The notes below the pieces were generated by a model. That model searched no databases and had not been told where the DNA came from. It was given only the letters and a program-made list of their open reading frames with translations. From the NCBI RefSeq assembly GCF_000282575.1, contig NZ_AKJA01000152.1:1-49515 (forward strand): DNA of 49,515 nucleotides, written 5' to 3'. A program made the position numbers and the translations under genes. Each line of letters opens with the position of its first letter. The first letter of the stretch is position 1. Positions 16,973-25,611 of this stretch are shown in pieces. This DNA is from Herbaspirillum sp. YR522. GTDB taxonomy: Bacteria > Pseudomonadota > Gammaproteobacteria > Burkholderiales > Burkholderiaceae_D.

Positions 16973-18169
16973 TTACAACCAACCTTCCTGTTCCGCCTTG
17001 CGCCCCTCCCGCTGCATGGCTTCACATAAAGCCCGCAGGCTCGGCGCCAGGCCGGGTCGCGCCAGCAGCGTCACCAGCAGGCGCCGATCGTGGTCATTGA
17101 GCGGCCATTGCTGTGACGTAGCTTGCCACTGCGGCAAGCCCATCAGATGCGGTTCCCAGGCCAGTCCGGCCTGTTCCCACCGGGCACCCACCGCGCAGGC
17201 GATGTCCACCCCGGCCGGATCGGCATCGGCGCTGATCCAGGCCGGTGCCGGTGCCATGGCCAGCAGATGCGACAACGTAGCCATCCATGCCCGCGACGGC
17301 CGTCCGGGCATCCATAACAGGGCCACGCCCGGCGGCACCTGGCGCGCCTGCTGCTCGAAGCTGGCCCGGTTCTCGATCAACCACCAGCGCTGCGGGGCGC
17401 GCATGGCGTCGACCCGTTGCACGTCTTCCAGCGGCAGCCCGAGGCAGTGCAATGGCGCCGCCTCGATGGTGCGCCGCTGCCACGACAAGGCAATGTCGCC
17501 GGCCAGCCAGGCGACCTCGGCGAAACGCGCGATGCCCAGCCGCTCGAGGTCGAAGATGGACTCCAGCCAGCGCCAGTCTGCCGCCCGCAGGGCCTTGGTG
17601 CTGCCTAACGCATGCAGCGCAAAGTTGCGACGCAAACCCTGCTGCCCATGGTCGTGCCAGGTGGCGATGCCCTTGATCAACGCCAGGCGTATGTCCAGGC
17701 TTTCCGGGCGCAGCAGGCGGTCCTGTTCCAGGCTGGCGCGGCCGGTCGACAGTTCGTCGAGCAGGTCGGGATCGACCGAGGTGGCGCACCACCCATCGAG
17801 CCAGGCCAGGGCGCCGGCTATCCTTTGCTGGCGGGCCTGGCCCCGTTCACCGGCACTGGCGATGCCCAGCAATCGTTGCAGGCGTGGCAGGTCGCGCCAG
17901 GTGATGGCGTCCCACATCCTGCTGCTGGCCGGCAACTTCACGCGGCGGCTGATCCAGCCTTCATTCAACAGGCGGTCGCACAGTTGCTCGGCACGTTCGA
18001 TCGACACCCCGGCGCCCTGCGCCTGCTTGAGCAATGTGGTGCGCGAGCGCGTCCTGGCCTCGCCACGCGCCCAGCGCGCCAACAGGGCATGCTGCTCGGC
18101 ATCGAGCAGCGGCAGTTGATCCGGTACGCCCACCGATGCGCATTGCTCGCCGCTGCCACGCCCGCTCAT
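16973..18169 (-). CDS. jetD: Wadjet JetD: Toprim nuclease subunit (DUF3322/DUF2220)
   Basis: A 398-residue protein whose ATG (18169) overlaps the jetC stop as ATGA. The N-terminal 200 residues are winged-helix rich (LLKQAQGAGVSIERAEQLCD). The C-terminal part is a Toprim-like DUF2220 domain: LIENRASF supplies the catalytic Glu (266) and ISADADPAG the DxD pair (315, 317). In characterised Wadjet systems JetD is the nuclease that cuts circular plasmid DNA after loop extrusion by JetABC. It is the last gene of the operon. All expected acidic residues are present, so it should be active. Confidence 0.9.
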   Translation of the reverse strand: MSGRGSGEQCASVGVPDQLPLLDAEQHALLARWARGEARTRSRTTLLKQAQGAGVSIERAEQLCDRLLNEGWISRRVKLPASSRMWDAITWRDLPRLQRLLGIASAGERGQARQQRIAGALAWLDGWCATSVDPDLLDELSTGRASLEQDRLLRPESLDIRLALIKGIATWHDHGQQGLRRNFALHALGSTKALRAADWRWLESIFDLERLGIARFAEVAWLAGDIALSWQRRTIEAAPLHCLGLPLEDVQRVDAMRAPQRWWLIENRASFEQQARQVPPGVALLWMPGRPSRAWMATLSHLLAMAPAPAWISADADPAGVDIACAVGARWEQAGLAWEPHLMGLPQWQATSQQWPLNDHDRRLLVTLLARPGLAPSLRALCEAMQREGRKAEQEGWL

Positions 18170-20976
18170 ACCGGCGCCGGCCGCCGTTGCAAGACGCCAA
18201 TCGGTGGCGCCCAACGTGCATCGCGCGGCTTCTTGGAGGTGACCAGGGTGATATCGGCCGGCTCGAACACCTCGACGTTGTGGGTGATCGGCGTGGTCAG
18301 CACGTATTGCGCCCGGGTCGATTTCAGGAAATGCCCCACCAGCTGGATATTGCGTACGTCCAGGTGGGCGAACGGTTCGTCGATGAATACGAAGCCGCCC
18401 GGCACGTCGTCGTCCTTGAGCAAGCCCACCAGCAGGATCAGCGACTTGATCACCTGCTGCCCGCCGGATGCCTCGCCGTCGTTCAAGCCGATCTGGCCCT
18501 TGCCGTCGAAATTGAAACTGACCTTCAGCTCGGCCTGGCGCAATACGGTGTCGTCGTTGTCCAGGTGCGGCAGGTCGGCGCTGACGTCGACCCCGGCCAA
18601 CAGGCCCAACTCGACGATGTTCTTGCGGTAGCGGCGGATGGTGGCGCGCAGCACATCGATGTAGCGCTCGCGGGCGTTGCCCACCGCTTCCTCGGCGGCC
18701 GAATTGCTGGCCTTGCGCGAGTCGAGCTCGTTGCGCTGCTTGCCCACCGTGCCTTGCATCAGCACTTGCCGGTCGACCACGCCGGGATCGGTTTCCCAGT
18801 GACCGGTATCGAGTTCGCCCTGCACCGCGCCCATGCGCAACTCGGCCTGCTTGGCGTTGGTGTAGGTGTGATAGAGCGCCTGCACCACCGCCGTCGCGAT
18901 CCATTTGGCGGGAAAACGTTTTTTCTGCGCCCGCGAACCGGCGGCGCGACCGCGCTGCTCTTCCAACCGACCGCCCCACTCCCGCTCATGCCGTTCGAGG
19001 TCACCTTCAGCCTCGCGCAACTGCTTCTGCAAGGCCAGGTAGCTGCCGTCGGCACGGGTGTTGGCCGCCACGGCCGTCGTGTGCTCCTTGTCGAGCGCAT
19101 CCCAGCGCAGGCTGGCAGCGGTCCTGGCCTGGGTGAGTGCCGGCAGCTGGCGGCGCGCCAATTCGAACTCTTCGCCGCGCCGCGCCAGTTCGTCGGCAGC
19201 CAGGTGTCCCTTGCTGGCTTCGGTGGCCGCCGCATGCTGGCGCTGCACGGCGCTTTGCTGCACCGCCAGTTCGGTCAGTTGCTGGTCGAGGCTGGCCAGG
19301 CGCTTTTCGATCGATGCCTTGCGCGCGGCCATGGCCGCCGCGCCGAACTGGTAATCGCCCGGATCGCTCCAGACGCTGCGCCCACCACGGCCATCGCGCC
19401 AGTAGGCTTGCGGTGTGATCCACTCCCCGCCTTGACGCACGCCCTGTTGGGTATCGGCCACCCGGGTGATGTTGGACAACTGGCGCAGCAACCAGGACGG
19501 CGCCTTGGCCGAGAACCGCAATATCGCCAACAGGCTGTCCGATGCCGGTTGCGCCGGTGCACTGGCGGCATCGGCGACCACATAGTGACGATAGCGCTCG
19601 CGCTCGGCCAGCGCCATGGCGCGGCTTTCGTCGGCCGGCTTGTCCAGTACCACGATCCAGCGCGATCCCCGCAATACGCCCTCGGCCGCAGCGCGCCAGT
19701 GCTCATCGGTGATCTCGATGACGTCGGCCAGGAAGTGGTGCCCGATGCCTTCCTGGCGCAGCGTGCGGCCGAAGCGTTGCACCTCGGGCGGCGGCGGTGC
19801 CTGGCGCTGGCCTTGCAGCCGGTCCAGCGCGCCCTGGGCATCCTTGCGTTGCGCCGACAGCTCGCGCCATTGCTCGTCCTGGGCCGCCTTTTGCTGCTCC
19901 AGTTGTTCCAGGCGCCGGGCCAGCTCGGCGCCATCGGCCTCCACCGCGGCCAGGGCCATCAATTCTTTGGCATGCGCCACCAGTTGCTCGACCGGCTTCT
20001 CGGCGTCGCGCGCCTGCGCTTGCAGCTTCTGCGCTTCGTGCCGTTCGGCCTCCAGCGCCAACACCGTGGCGGCTGCGGCCTGGCGCTCCTGCAGCAGGCG
20101 CAACAGGCGTGCGTGGTCCTCGGCGCGTTGCCGGCGCTGGGTGCGCGCGGCGAGGCGCTGGCGATGCAGCTCCCGCAATTTTCCCGCTGTGGCTTGCCGT
20201 TCTTCGTGCCAGTTGAGCACCGGGATGACTTCGGTGGCCAGCGTCTCGCGCTCACGCAGCTTGCCCTGGTATTGGCGGTACAGGTTCACGCGTGCTTCCA
20301 GCGTGGCCAGTTGTGCCTGGCCATGCGTGAGCTCGCGCTCGGCCGCTTCCACCTCGGCCGCCAGTTCGCGCTGGTGGCGGCGCGCCTCTTCGTATCGGTC
20401 CAGTACTTCCTGGTCACCGAAGACTTCGAACACCAGGCGCAACAGCTCGCGCGGCGAGAACTCGCACAGGCGATCGGTCTGGCCTTGTTCCAGCGCCAGC
20501 ACGCGGGCAATCGCGCGCGACAGCCCGGCATTCTCGAGACGCCGGCGCCAGTGCTCCACACCCAGCCATTCCTTGTCGGGCAGCTGCAGCATGCTTTCGA
20601 TGGAGACGTCGCCGTCGGCCATCGCATAGCGCCGCTGCCAGTCGCCGCCATTGCGTTCGATGCGACATGCCAGCGTCACCTGGTCGGCATAGAGCAGGTT
20701 GCGGGCGAACGGGCGGGTCGATGTCTGGCGGCCATACGGGCGGTTGTCGACCGTGGCGCGCAACCAGGTGGTGTCGGCATTGGCGTGGCGGGCATAGGTC
20801 TTGTAGCTGCGCCCGCCCGAGCAATCCAGGCCCAGCAGCGTGCGCATGGCGTCGAGCAAGGTGGTCTTGCCCGAACCGTTGGGGCCGGCCACGGTAATGA
20901 TGGCGCCGTCCAGCGGCAGGGTGAGGCGCTGGCAATAATCCCATTGCAGCAGTTCGAGCGATTGCAGGTGGAACAT
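18166..20976 (-). CDS. jetC: Wadjet JetC: SMC-like ATPase (MksB/MukB type)
   Basis: A 936-residue SMC-like motor. Walker A GPNGSGKTT is at residues 31-39, the ABC signature GEASGGQQ at 834-841, and Walker B VFIDEPFAHLD with the DE pair at 866-867. Between them lie two long coiled-coil arms (about 190-370 and 600-720) around a small hinge-like block (HHFLADVIEITDEHW, WIVVLDKPADESRAM). It drives ATP-dependent DNA loop extrusion with JetA and JetB. Its ATG shares one base with the jetB stop (TGATG). A 1021-codon open frame on the opposite strand is only a shadow of this gene. Confidence 0.93.
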   Translation of the reverse strand: MFHLQSLELLQWDYCQRLTLPLDGAIITVAGPNGSGKTTLLDAMRTLLGLDCSGGRSYKTYARHANADTTWLRATVDNRPYGRQTSTRPFARNLLYADQVTLACRIERNGGDWQRRYAMADGDVSIESMLQLPDKEWLGVEHWRRRLENAGLSRAIARVLALEQGQTDRLCEFSPRELLRLVFEVFGDQEVLDRYEEARRHQRELAAEVEAAERELTHGQAQLATLEARVNLYRQYQGKLRERETLATEVIPVLNWHEERQATAGKLRELHRQRLAARTQRRQRAEDHARLLRLLQERQAAAATVLALEAERHEAQKLQAQARDAEKPVEQLVAHAKELMALAAVEADGAELARRLEQLEQQKAAQDEQWRELSAQRKDAQGALDRLQGQRQAPPPPEVQRFGRTLRQEGIGHHFLADVIEITDEHWRAAAEGVLRGSRWIVVLDKPADESRAMALAERERYRHYVVADAASAPAQPASDSLLAILRFSAKAPSWLLRQLSNITRVADTQQGVRQGGEWITPQAYWRDGRGGRSVWSDPGDYQFGAAAMAARKASIEKRLASLDQQLTELAVQQSAVQRQHAAATEASKGHLAADELARRGEEFELARRQLPALTQARTAASLRWDALDKEHTTAVAANTRADGSYLALQKQLREAEGDLERHEREWGGRLEEQRGRAAGSRAQKKRFPAKWIATAVVQALYHTYTNAKQAELRMGAVQGELDTGHWETDPGVVDRQVLMQGTVGKQRNELDSRKASNSAAEEAVGNARERYIDVLRATIRRYRKNIVELGLLAGVDVSADLPHLDNDDTVLRQAELKVSFNFDGKGQIGLNDGEASGGQQVIKSLILLVGLLKDDDVPGGFVFIDEPFAHLDVRNIQLVGHFLKSTRAQYVLTTPITHNVEVFEPADITLVTSKKPRDARWAPPIGVLQRRPAPV

Positions 20977-21674
20977 CAGGCGTCTTCTCCGGCGGCGTGG
21001 TTTTCCGTGATGGCGGGCGTTTCGCTTTCCTGGCTGCGTACCCGCGCCAGGACGTCGCCCAGGGCGCCGTCGAGAATGCGCGGCGCCAGGCTGTCGTAAT
21101 CCAGCAGCAGGTCCAGCAACGGGCCTTCGGCGATGTCGTCGCCGCGCCGCAGGATGAAGCCGTGCGCCTCGAGCCGCTTGAGGTTGCCGTCCATGCGGGT
21201 CTTCTTGCCCAGCTGCGTGCCGAAATCGGACAGCAGCGCCTTGTAGGACACCACCGGGCTGACCGAGGCGGCGCTGGGCAGCGGCTTTTCGCTGCTGAAC
21301 ATTTCTTCCTGGGCATCGCCCTCGGCGCTGGCCGCACGCGCCGACTGGCGTTCGCGCTTGGGCAGCACGATCAGCGACCACAGCAGCACCAGCAGCGAGA
21401 CCGCGTCACGCGGCAGTTCGACATTGTTGTTGGCATCCAGCCCGGCCTCGCCGAACACCGCCGTCTCGGCGCCGCGCAGCAGCGCCACGCAGATATGGTC
21501 GGCATGGATATTGTCGACCAGCCGCAGGCCCACCTGCGCCAGGCGGTCTTGCACGGCCTGCCACAGTTCGGCATCGATCAGCGCGCGCCGCACCCGCGGA
21601 TGCTTGCGCGGCAGCCAGCGACGTGCCAGCAGTTCGGCGGCCAGCAGGCTGGCCTCGTCTAGGACTTCACTCAT
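20976..21674 (-). CDS. jetB: Wadjet JetB: MksE-like KITE subunit (DUF4194 type)
   Basis: A 232-residue winged-helix protein started at ATG 21674, which overlaps the jetA stop by 8 bases. Positions about 30-100 form the first tandem winged helix (RVRRALIDAELWQAVQDRLA, then DAVSLLVLLWSLIVLP). A low-complexity linker (AASAEGDAQEE) leads to a second one (YKALLSDFGTQLGKKTRMDG, LKRLEAHGFILRRGDD). KITE dimers bridge the kleisin and the SMC coiled coil. Identification leans on gene order, size and fold pattern more than on a strong motif. Confidence 0.82.
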   Translation of the reverse strand: MSEVLDEASLLAAELLARRWLPRKHPRVRRALIDAELWQAVQDRLAQVGLRLVDNIHADHICVALLRGAETAVFGEAGLDANNNVELPRDAVSLLVLLWSLIVLPKRERQSARAASAEGDAQEEMFSSEKPLPSAASVSPVVSYKALLSDFGTQLGKKTRMDGNLKRLEAHGFILRRGDDIAEGPLLDLLLDYDSLAPRILDGALGDVLARVRSQESETPAITENHAAGEDA

Positions 21675-22992
21675 TGGATTCTCGGGAAATATCGGGATGC
21701 AGCGCGCCCGCACTCAGTGCGCTGACATGGGGGTCGTCAACCTGTTCGATGGCGGCAAGAAAACCGGTGTGCCAGGGCAAGCGCGCCAACTCCCCGGTCT
21801 GCCCGTTGAGGGTGCGGGCCTGGTGATCGCCCAGCAAAGGCAGCAATTGCATGCGATAGGCAGCTTGCGCGAAGCGTCCGCCCAGCACCACGCCCGGCAA
21901 TGGCTGGGGCACGGCGGCCTGGCCTGCGGGCAAGGCGCCCAGTGCTGCCAACTGATCGATCAGGGCGCCCAGCTCGAGCGGCATGCTCAGGGTTTCGAGC
22001 TCGCCGGTGGCAGCCTGCACCGCCGGTGGCAAGCCCTGGGAGCGATACGGATCAGGCCGGTCGCGCTCGAACTCGCCCTCGGCCACATCGACCAGTTCGT
22101 GGCCGCTGACGAAGATCGGCTTGACGCCGGTCGATAACGCATCACCCAGCAGGCTGGACAAGTCAGCGTGGGATTGCAACCAACGACGCACATCGGAACT
22201 GGTCACACCGGTGCTGCCCAGTGTGACCCGCTGGCGATCGGCCTGCTGCAGGGCGCGCGTGAACTGGCTGGCCATCGACAGCAATCGCGCCTGGCCGCCG
22301 CCCAGTGCGCGCGCCTCGCGCTCCAGGCGAGCATCGTCGTGTTCGCTGCGAATGAGCGCGGTCAGCGCTTCGCCGGCGCGCCCGACCAGCTTCAAGGCGC
22401 GCTCGAAACGCGGCTGGGCCTGGCGCAACCGGGCTTCCGATCCACTGGCGATGGCATCGGCGAATTCGTCATACAAGCGGGCCAGCTGCGCATGCAGATG
22501 CCGGATCTGGCCGGCGTCGGACAAGCCCATGGCCTGGGCGCCGGCAACCTGCGCCAGTAGCGCCGCCATGTCGTCGTCCTCGCTCGCGGCACGGGTCAAC
22601 GGGGCCAGCAGCGCCTGCACCTGCTGTGCCAGCGGCGACAGGCAGTAATCCTGGGCGGTGGTGTCCCATACCAGCAAGGCCAGCTCGCGCAGCCGCTTGA
22701 GCACGGCGTCGAGCGCCTCGGGCTTGAGGGCATGGAACAGCTGGTTGAGGTCTTCGCGCTGCAGGCGCCCCTGTGGCTGCGCGGCCAATTCGAGAAAGGC
22801 CCACACCCGCAGGCGGGCCGCGGCCTGGCCGCCGCTCAGCAGGCCGCGCAACGCATCGAGCACATCCAGGCGCTGGCCCACGCCCCAGGCAAGCGACGAC
22901 TCCACGGCCATTGCAGGATCGCGGAAATATCCTTCGAAGGAACCGGGCTCCAGTTCATCAGCCTGGGACGGCTGATTCAATTCGTCAGTCAA
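21667..22992 (-). CDS. jetA: Wadjet JetA: MksF/kleisin-like subunit
   Basis: A 441-residue protein and first gene of the jetABCD operon. The N-terminal domain is winged-helix like (LRVWAFLELAAQPQGRLQRE, LKRLRELALLVWDTTAQDY). A long helical middle (LHAQLARLYDEFADAI to RQRVTLGSTGVTSSDVRRW) and a beta-rich C-terminal domain follow, as in MukF/MksF kleisins that close the SMC ring. The only start that keeps the full N-terminus is TTG at 22992, just after an in-frame TGA and without a clear Shine-Dalgarno; a later start is possible. Which Wadjet type it belongs to cannot be settled by eye. Confidence 0.82.
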   Translation of the reverse strand: MTDELNQPSQADELEPGSFEGYFRDPAMAVESSLAWGVGQRLDVLDALRGLLSGGQAAARLRVWAFLELAAQPQGRLQREDLNQLFHALKPEALDAVLKRLRELALLVWDTTAQDYCLSPLAQQVQALLAPLTRAASEDDDMAALLAQVAGAQAMGLSDAGQIRHLHAQLARLYDEFADAIASGSEARLRQAQPRFERALKLVGRAGEALTALIRSEHDDARLEREARALGGGQARLLSMASQFTRALQQADRQRVTLGSTGVTSSDVRRWLQSHADLSSLLGDALSTGVKPIFVSGHELVDVAEGEFERDRPDPYRSQGLPPAVQAATGELETLSMPLELGALIDQLAALGALPAGQAAVPQPLPGVVLGGRFAQAAYRMQLLPLLGDHQARTLNGQTGELARLPWHTGFLAAIEQVDDPHVSALSAGALHPDISRESNE

Positions 22993-23096
22993 TTTAGTTT
23001 TTCAATGAATACGATCGCCACATGATAACCGATGGTCCGACGCGGCCTTGCCGTGCGGCATGCCTGCGGGCGTACAGCCAGCGACGATGGCTGCTT

Positions 23097-23609
23097 CTAT
23101 TTGTGCTGCTGCAGGTAGCCGTCAAGCACATCCATCGTGGCGCGCCATCCCATGGTCATGGCCGCGTGCGACGCATCGAAGGTGGCTTGCTCGCCGGCAT
23201 TGGCGTCGAGGGCGCGCCACTCGACCTGCATCAGGGTACCGCCCGGCGCCTCGCCGAGGGTGGTGGTCGACAAGGTAAGCAAGGGCCATTGCGGCGCCAG
23301 CGGGTGGCGCGTGACGCCGCCGTCGGCGTCGCTGAACTGCACCACCGCCACCAGCCGTCGGGGGGCCTCCAGCTCGCGGAAGGTCCACTTGCCCCACATG
23401 GTTGGCGCGGCGGCAAAGCCGCGCGCTTTCATGGCGTAATGGAATGTTCCTCCGACCCGTGCATCCACCTTGCATTGCGTGATTTCCATGCCGGCCGGCG
23501 CCATCCATTGACTTAGGTGGCGGGCCTCGGTAAGGGCGGCATAGACCAGCGCCCGCGGTGCAGAAAAAGTACGTTCGATGACAAACGGTGCAGAGCGCTT
23601 TTCAGACAT
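23097..23609 (-). CDS. SRPBCC/AHSA1 domain protein
   Basis: A 170-residue START-like protein. FVIERTFSAPRALVYAALTE (residues 9-28) followed by LSQWMAPAGMEI is the classic AHSA1 N-terminus. KWTFRELEAPRRLV, TTLGEAPGGTLMQVEW and the C-terminal helix MTMGWRATMDVLDGYL complete the helix-grip fold. Such proteins bind hydrophobic ligands; some act with ArsR regulators, but none is adjacent. AAGGAGGA directly before the ATG decides the start. Confidence 0.88.
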   Translation of the reverse strand: MSEKRSAPFVIERTFSAPRALVYAALTEARHLSQWMAPAGMEITQCKVDARVGGTFHYAMKARGFAAAPTMWGKWTFRELEAPRRLVAVVQFSDADGGVTRHPLAPQWPLLTLSTTTLGEAPGGTLMQVEWRALDANAGEQATFDASHAAMTMGWRATMDVLDGYLQQHK

Positions 23610-23828
23610 CGGTCCTCCTTTAGTCAGGTCAAGATTGTTTGCCCACCGGCACGATGCCCGGCACGTGCACGGCGCCCGGCGACCATGCCACCCCCCCCCG
23701 CTGCAGAGCTTGAACAGGCGCTGCCGTTTGCTATGCTTAAGATCCCGGCAGCGCCACGAACCAGCGCCATTATCGGGCGCCATCATCTCACCGCCACCCA
23801 TCGCTGTCGACCACTTGCGAGGTGCATC

Positions 23829-24071
23829 ATGGAGCAATACGAGCGGGTTTCCAGCTACAAGGAATACGAACTGCATGTCACTTGCATCCACGAGCGCCAT
23901 GGCTGGGCGGTCGATGCCTTGTGCGTGGTCAAGGGGGCCACTACCTTGCTGCCCCACCTGGCCGATCCCTTCCATGTCTATCGCACCAGTCGCGCTGCGG
24001 AATTGGCGGGCCTGGACCAAGCCCGACACTATGTCGACCACATCATGGTGGGCCGCGCCGGCAACGCCTGA
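23829..24071 (+). CDS. Small hypothetical protein
   Basis: An 80-residue cytosolic protein started at ATG 23829 with GAGGTG upstream. Sequence such as YKEYELHVTCIHERHGWAVD and TTLLPHLADPFHVYRTS suggests a compact alpha/beta fold with no membrane segment. I recognise no family. It is monocistronic. An upstream extension to 23517 is open but runs antisense to the AHSA1 gene. Confidence 0.6.
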   Translation: MEQYERVSSYKEYELHVTCIHERHGWAVDALCVVKGATTLLPHLADPFHVYRTSRAAELAGLDQARHYVDHIMVGRAGNA

Positions 24072-24399
24072 ATGCGCACCGGAAAAGTAAATCGATCGAA
24101 CCAGCAGGTCATCGCGCCAGGACTAAGAAAATGCCGGATGCCAAGGTACCGCCCGCCTGGCATGGGGCTATGCCGCGCAGTTTAAAGCGAAATTCTTTTG
24201 AAGTTCTAACAATTTATATTTAAGCAGACCGTGCCATTAATCCAACTAAAGTCGTCAGCTTTCCCACTTTCTCTCAGCAGTTAGGAATAAACAAGCTAAC
24301 GTTTTCTTAACATCAATTTTTTTGGGAGCTTTTGCTGTGCTCTGCGGTCATAACCCGCCATAATGCAACCCATCATTTTTCAACAACGAGGAGCGCAAC
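24072..24399 (+). other. Gene-free interval, AT-rich
   Basis: About 330 bases with no open frame I can support. The middle (24180-24330) is strikingly AT-rich for this genome and presumably carries the promoter of the small RHH-like gene, but no clear -35/-10 pair stands out. Confidence 0.4.
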
Positions 24400-24603
24400 G
24401 TGGCCAGAAGAAAAACCCAGGAAAACCAAGTCGACCCAGGTTTTATCCAGGACCCGGACGGCTTCATCAACGTACCGGTCAGCAAGACAACCCGGGAGCA
24501 GTTGCATCTGCTCAAGACCAGCATGCGCGTGGCCAGCCAGGCCGAAGTCATCGAAAAGGCAATTGCCATTGTCAGCGCCATCGACGCCGCAGTACGCAAG
24601 TGA
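24400..24603 (+). CDS. Small ribbon-helix-helix-like protein
   Basis: A 67-residue protein with a GTG start (24400) directly after CGAGGAG. The segment GFINVPVSKTTREQLHLLKT gives a beta strand and helix, and SQAEVIEKAIAIVSAI a second helix, the order seen in MetJ/Arc (RHH) DNA-binding proteins. The N-terminus is basic (ARRKTQ). It may be a small transcription factor or plasmid-type regulator. It is monocistronic with its own terminator; targets unknown. Confidence 0.6.
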   Translation: MARRKTQENQVDPGFIQDPDGFINVPVSKTTREQLHLLKTSMRVASQAEVIEKAIAIVSAIDAAVRK

Positions 24604-24701
24604 CCGTTCGAGCGACTGACACATCGGTCGTAACGTAACGCAAAAAAAATTAGCCTGACGCCTGCCTGGTAACAACTCAATCAATGCGTGTCGGCAAAGC
24701 C

Positions 24702-24732
24702 AACGGATCTCTGCGGAGGTCCGTTTTTTTTA
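24702..24732 (+). terminator. Rho-independent terminator
   Basis: Stem AACGGATCT (24702-24710) / AGGTCCGTT (24716-24724) with one G-T pair and a run of eight T residues; ends the RHH-like gene transcript. Confidence 0.85.
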
Positions 24733-24890
24733 TCCGATATCGCCACCCAGCTCAGCAGCATCCGCTGTCAGTGGCATGCGGTGCACACCGACACGGTTTT
24801 CAAGTGCAGTCCGACTGCGCCAGCCCTCACTCATGTCTAGCATGAAGTCACTGTCTGCAGCCGCAGTCAGCTATTCATAAGGAGACTGGC

Positions 24891-25232
24891 ATGACTAAGC
24901 AACCGACTCTCAAGTTCATCGGCGCGGCCATTGTCGCGGCCGCCTTCAGCACCGGCGCCCTGGCGCAGACTTCCAGCACGCCGGGCGCTACCAGCGACGG
25001 CGCGGCCCCGACTTCGGGCACGTCCAAGTCGTCCGAAAAGATGACGCGCAAGCACAAGGCTGAAAAAGACCATAGTCTCAAGTCCAATCCGAACGCCCAG
25101 GAATTGAAGGATGGTCCGATGGGCACCTCCCCGGGCGGCAATAGCGGCGGTTCGGGCGGTAGCGCCGGTGCAGGCGCAGGTGCTGGTGGTGGCGCAGGTG
25201 GTGCCGGTGGTGCCGGCGGCGGTTCCCAGTAA
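24891..25232 (+). CDS. Small secreted glycine-rich protein
   Basis: A 113-residue protein with a Sec signal peptide (KFIGAAIVAAAFSTGALAQ, cleavage likely after ALA at about residue 25). The mature part begins with a Ser/Thr-rich segment, then a Lys-rich one (KMTRKHKAEKDHSLK), and ends in a tail of about 40 residues made almost only of Gly, Ala and Ser. AAGGAGA upstream supports the ATG. Similar small periplasmic proteins are common in Burkholderiales, but function is unknown. Confidence 0.7.
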   Translation: MTKQPTLKFIGAAIVAAAFSTGALAQTSSTPGATSDGAAPTSGTSKSSEKMTRKHKAEKDHSLKSNPNAQELKDGPMGTSPGGNSGGSGGSAGAGAGAGGGAGGAGGAGGGSQ

Positions 25233-25344
25233 TCGATGATGTATGCGAATGTGACAGCGTCGCGGGTCAAGCCAGGCGTGCGACGCTGGGCAAGTGCTTG
25301 AGCGGCATGGCGTTGCCTCCTCCTATCTCCCGCCATGCCAGATT

Positions 25345-25374
25345 GCCCCGCGATTGATCGCGGGGCTTTTTTTT
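25345..25374 (+). terminator. Rho-independent terminator
   Basis: Perfect 9-bp stem GCCCCGCGA (25345-25353) / TCGCGGGGC (25358-25366), loop TTGA, then eight T residues. It is about 110 bases after the glycine-rich gene. The 25233-25611 interval holds only this and the next terminator. Confidence 0.92.
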
Positions 25375-25535
25375 CGTCCGCGCCGCTGCAGTTCGTCACG
25401 AATCGCCGGTGATCGTGGCAATGCAATGCGATGAGCAGCACGCGCAGGCCTCAGCGAGCCCCGTTGGCTTTGCCTGTGTCGGCCAGGGCGGAGGCAGCGC
25501 GAAGAAGGGCCGATGGATGTCGACGGATTCGATAG

Positions 25536-25568
25536 AAAAATGCCGCCCGGCGTTGCACCGAACGGCAT
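25536..25568 (-). terminator. Terminator of the GH16 gene
   Basis: On the minus strand ATGCCG (25568-25563) pairs with CGGCAT (25545-25540), enclosing a partly paired GC-rich loop and followed by TTTT. It lies 44 bases after the stop of the glycoside hydrolase gene. Confidence 0.6.
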
Positions 25569-25611
25569 CACGGCATGCACCTACCGCCGTCGCACGGCGG
25601 TCATCGCAGCA

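Noticed and set aside
18034..21099. 1021-codon open frame on the plus strand
   Set aside because: It runs antisense through jetC, which has full Walker and signature motifs. High GC content removes stop codons in this frame; the translation has no recognisable domain.
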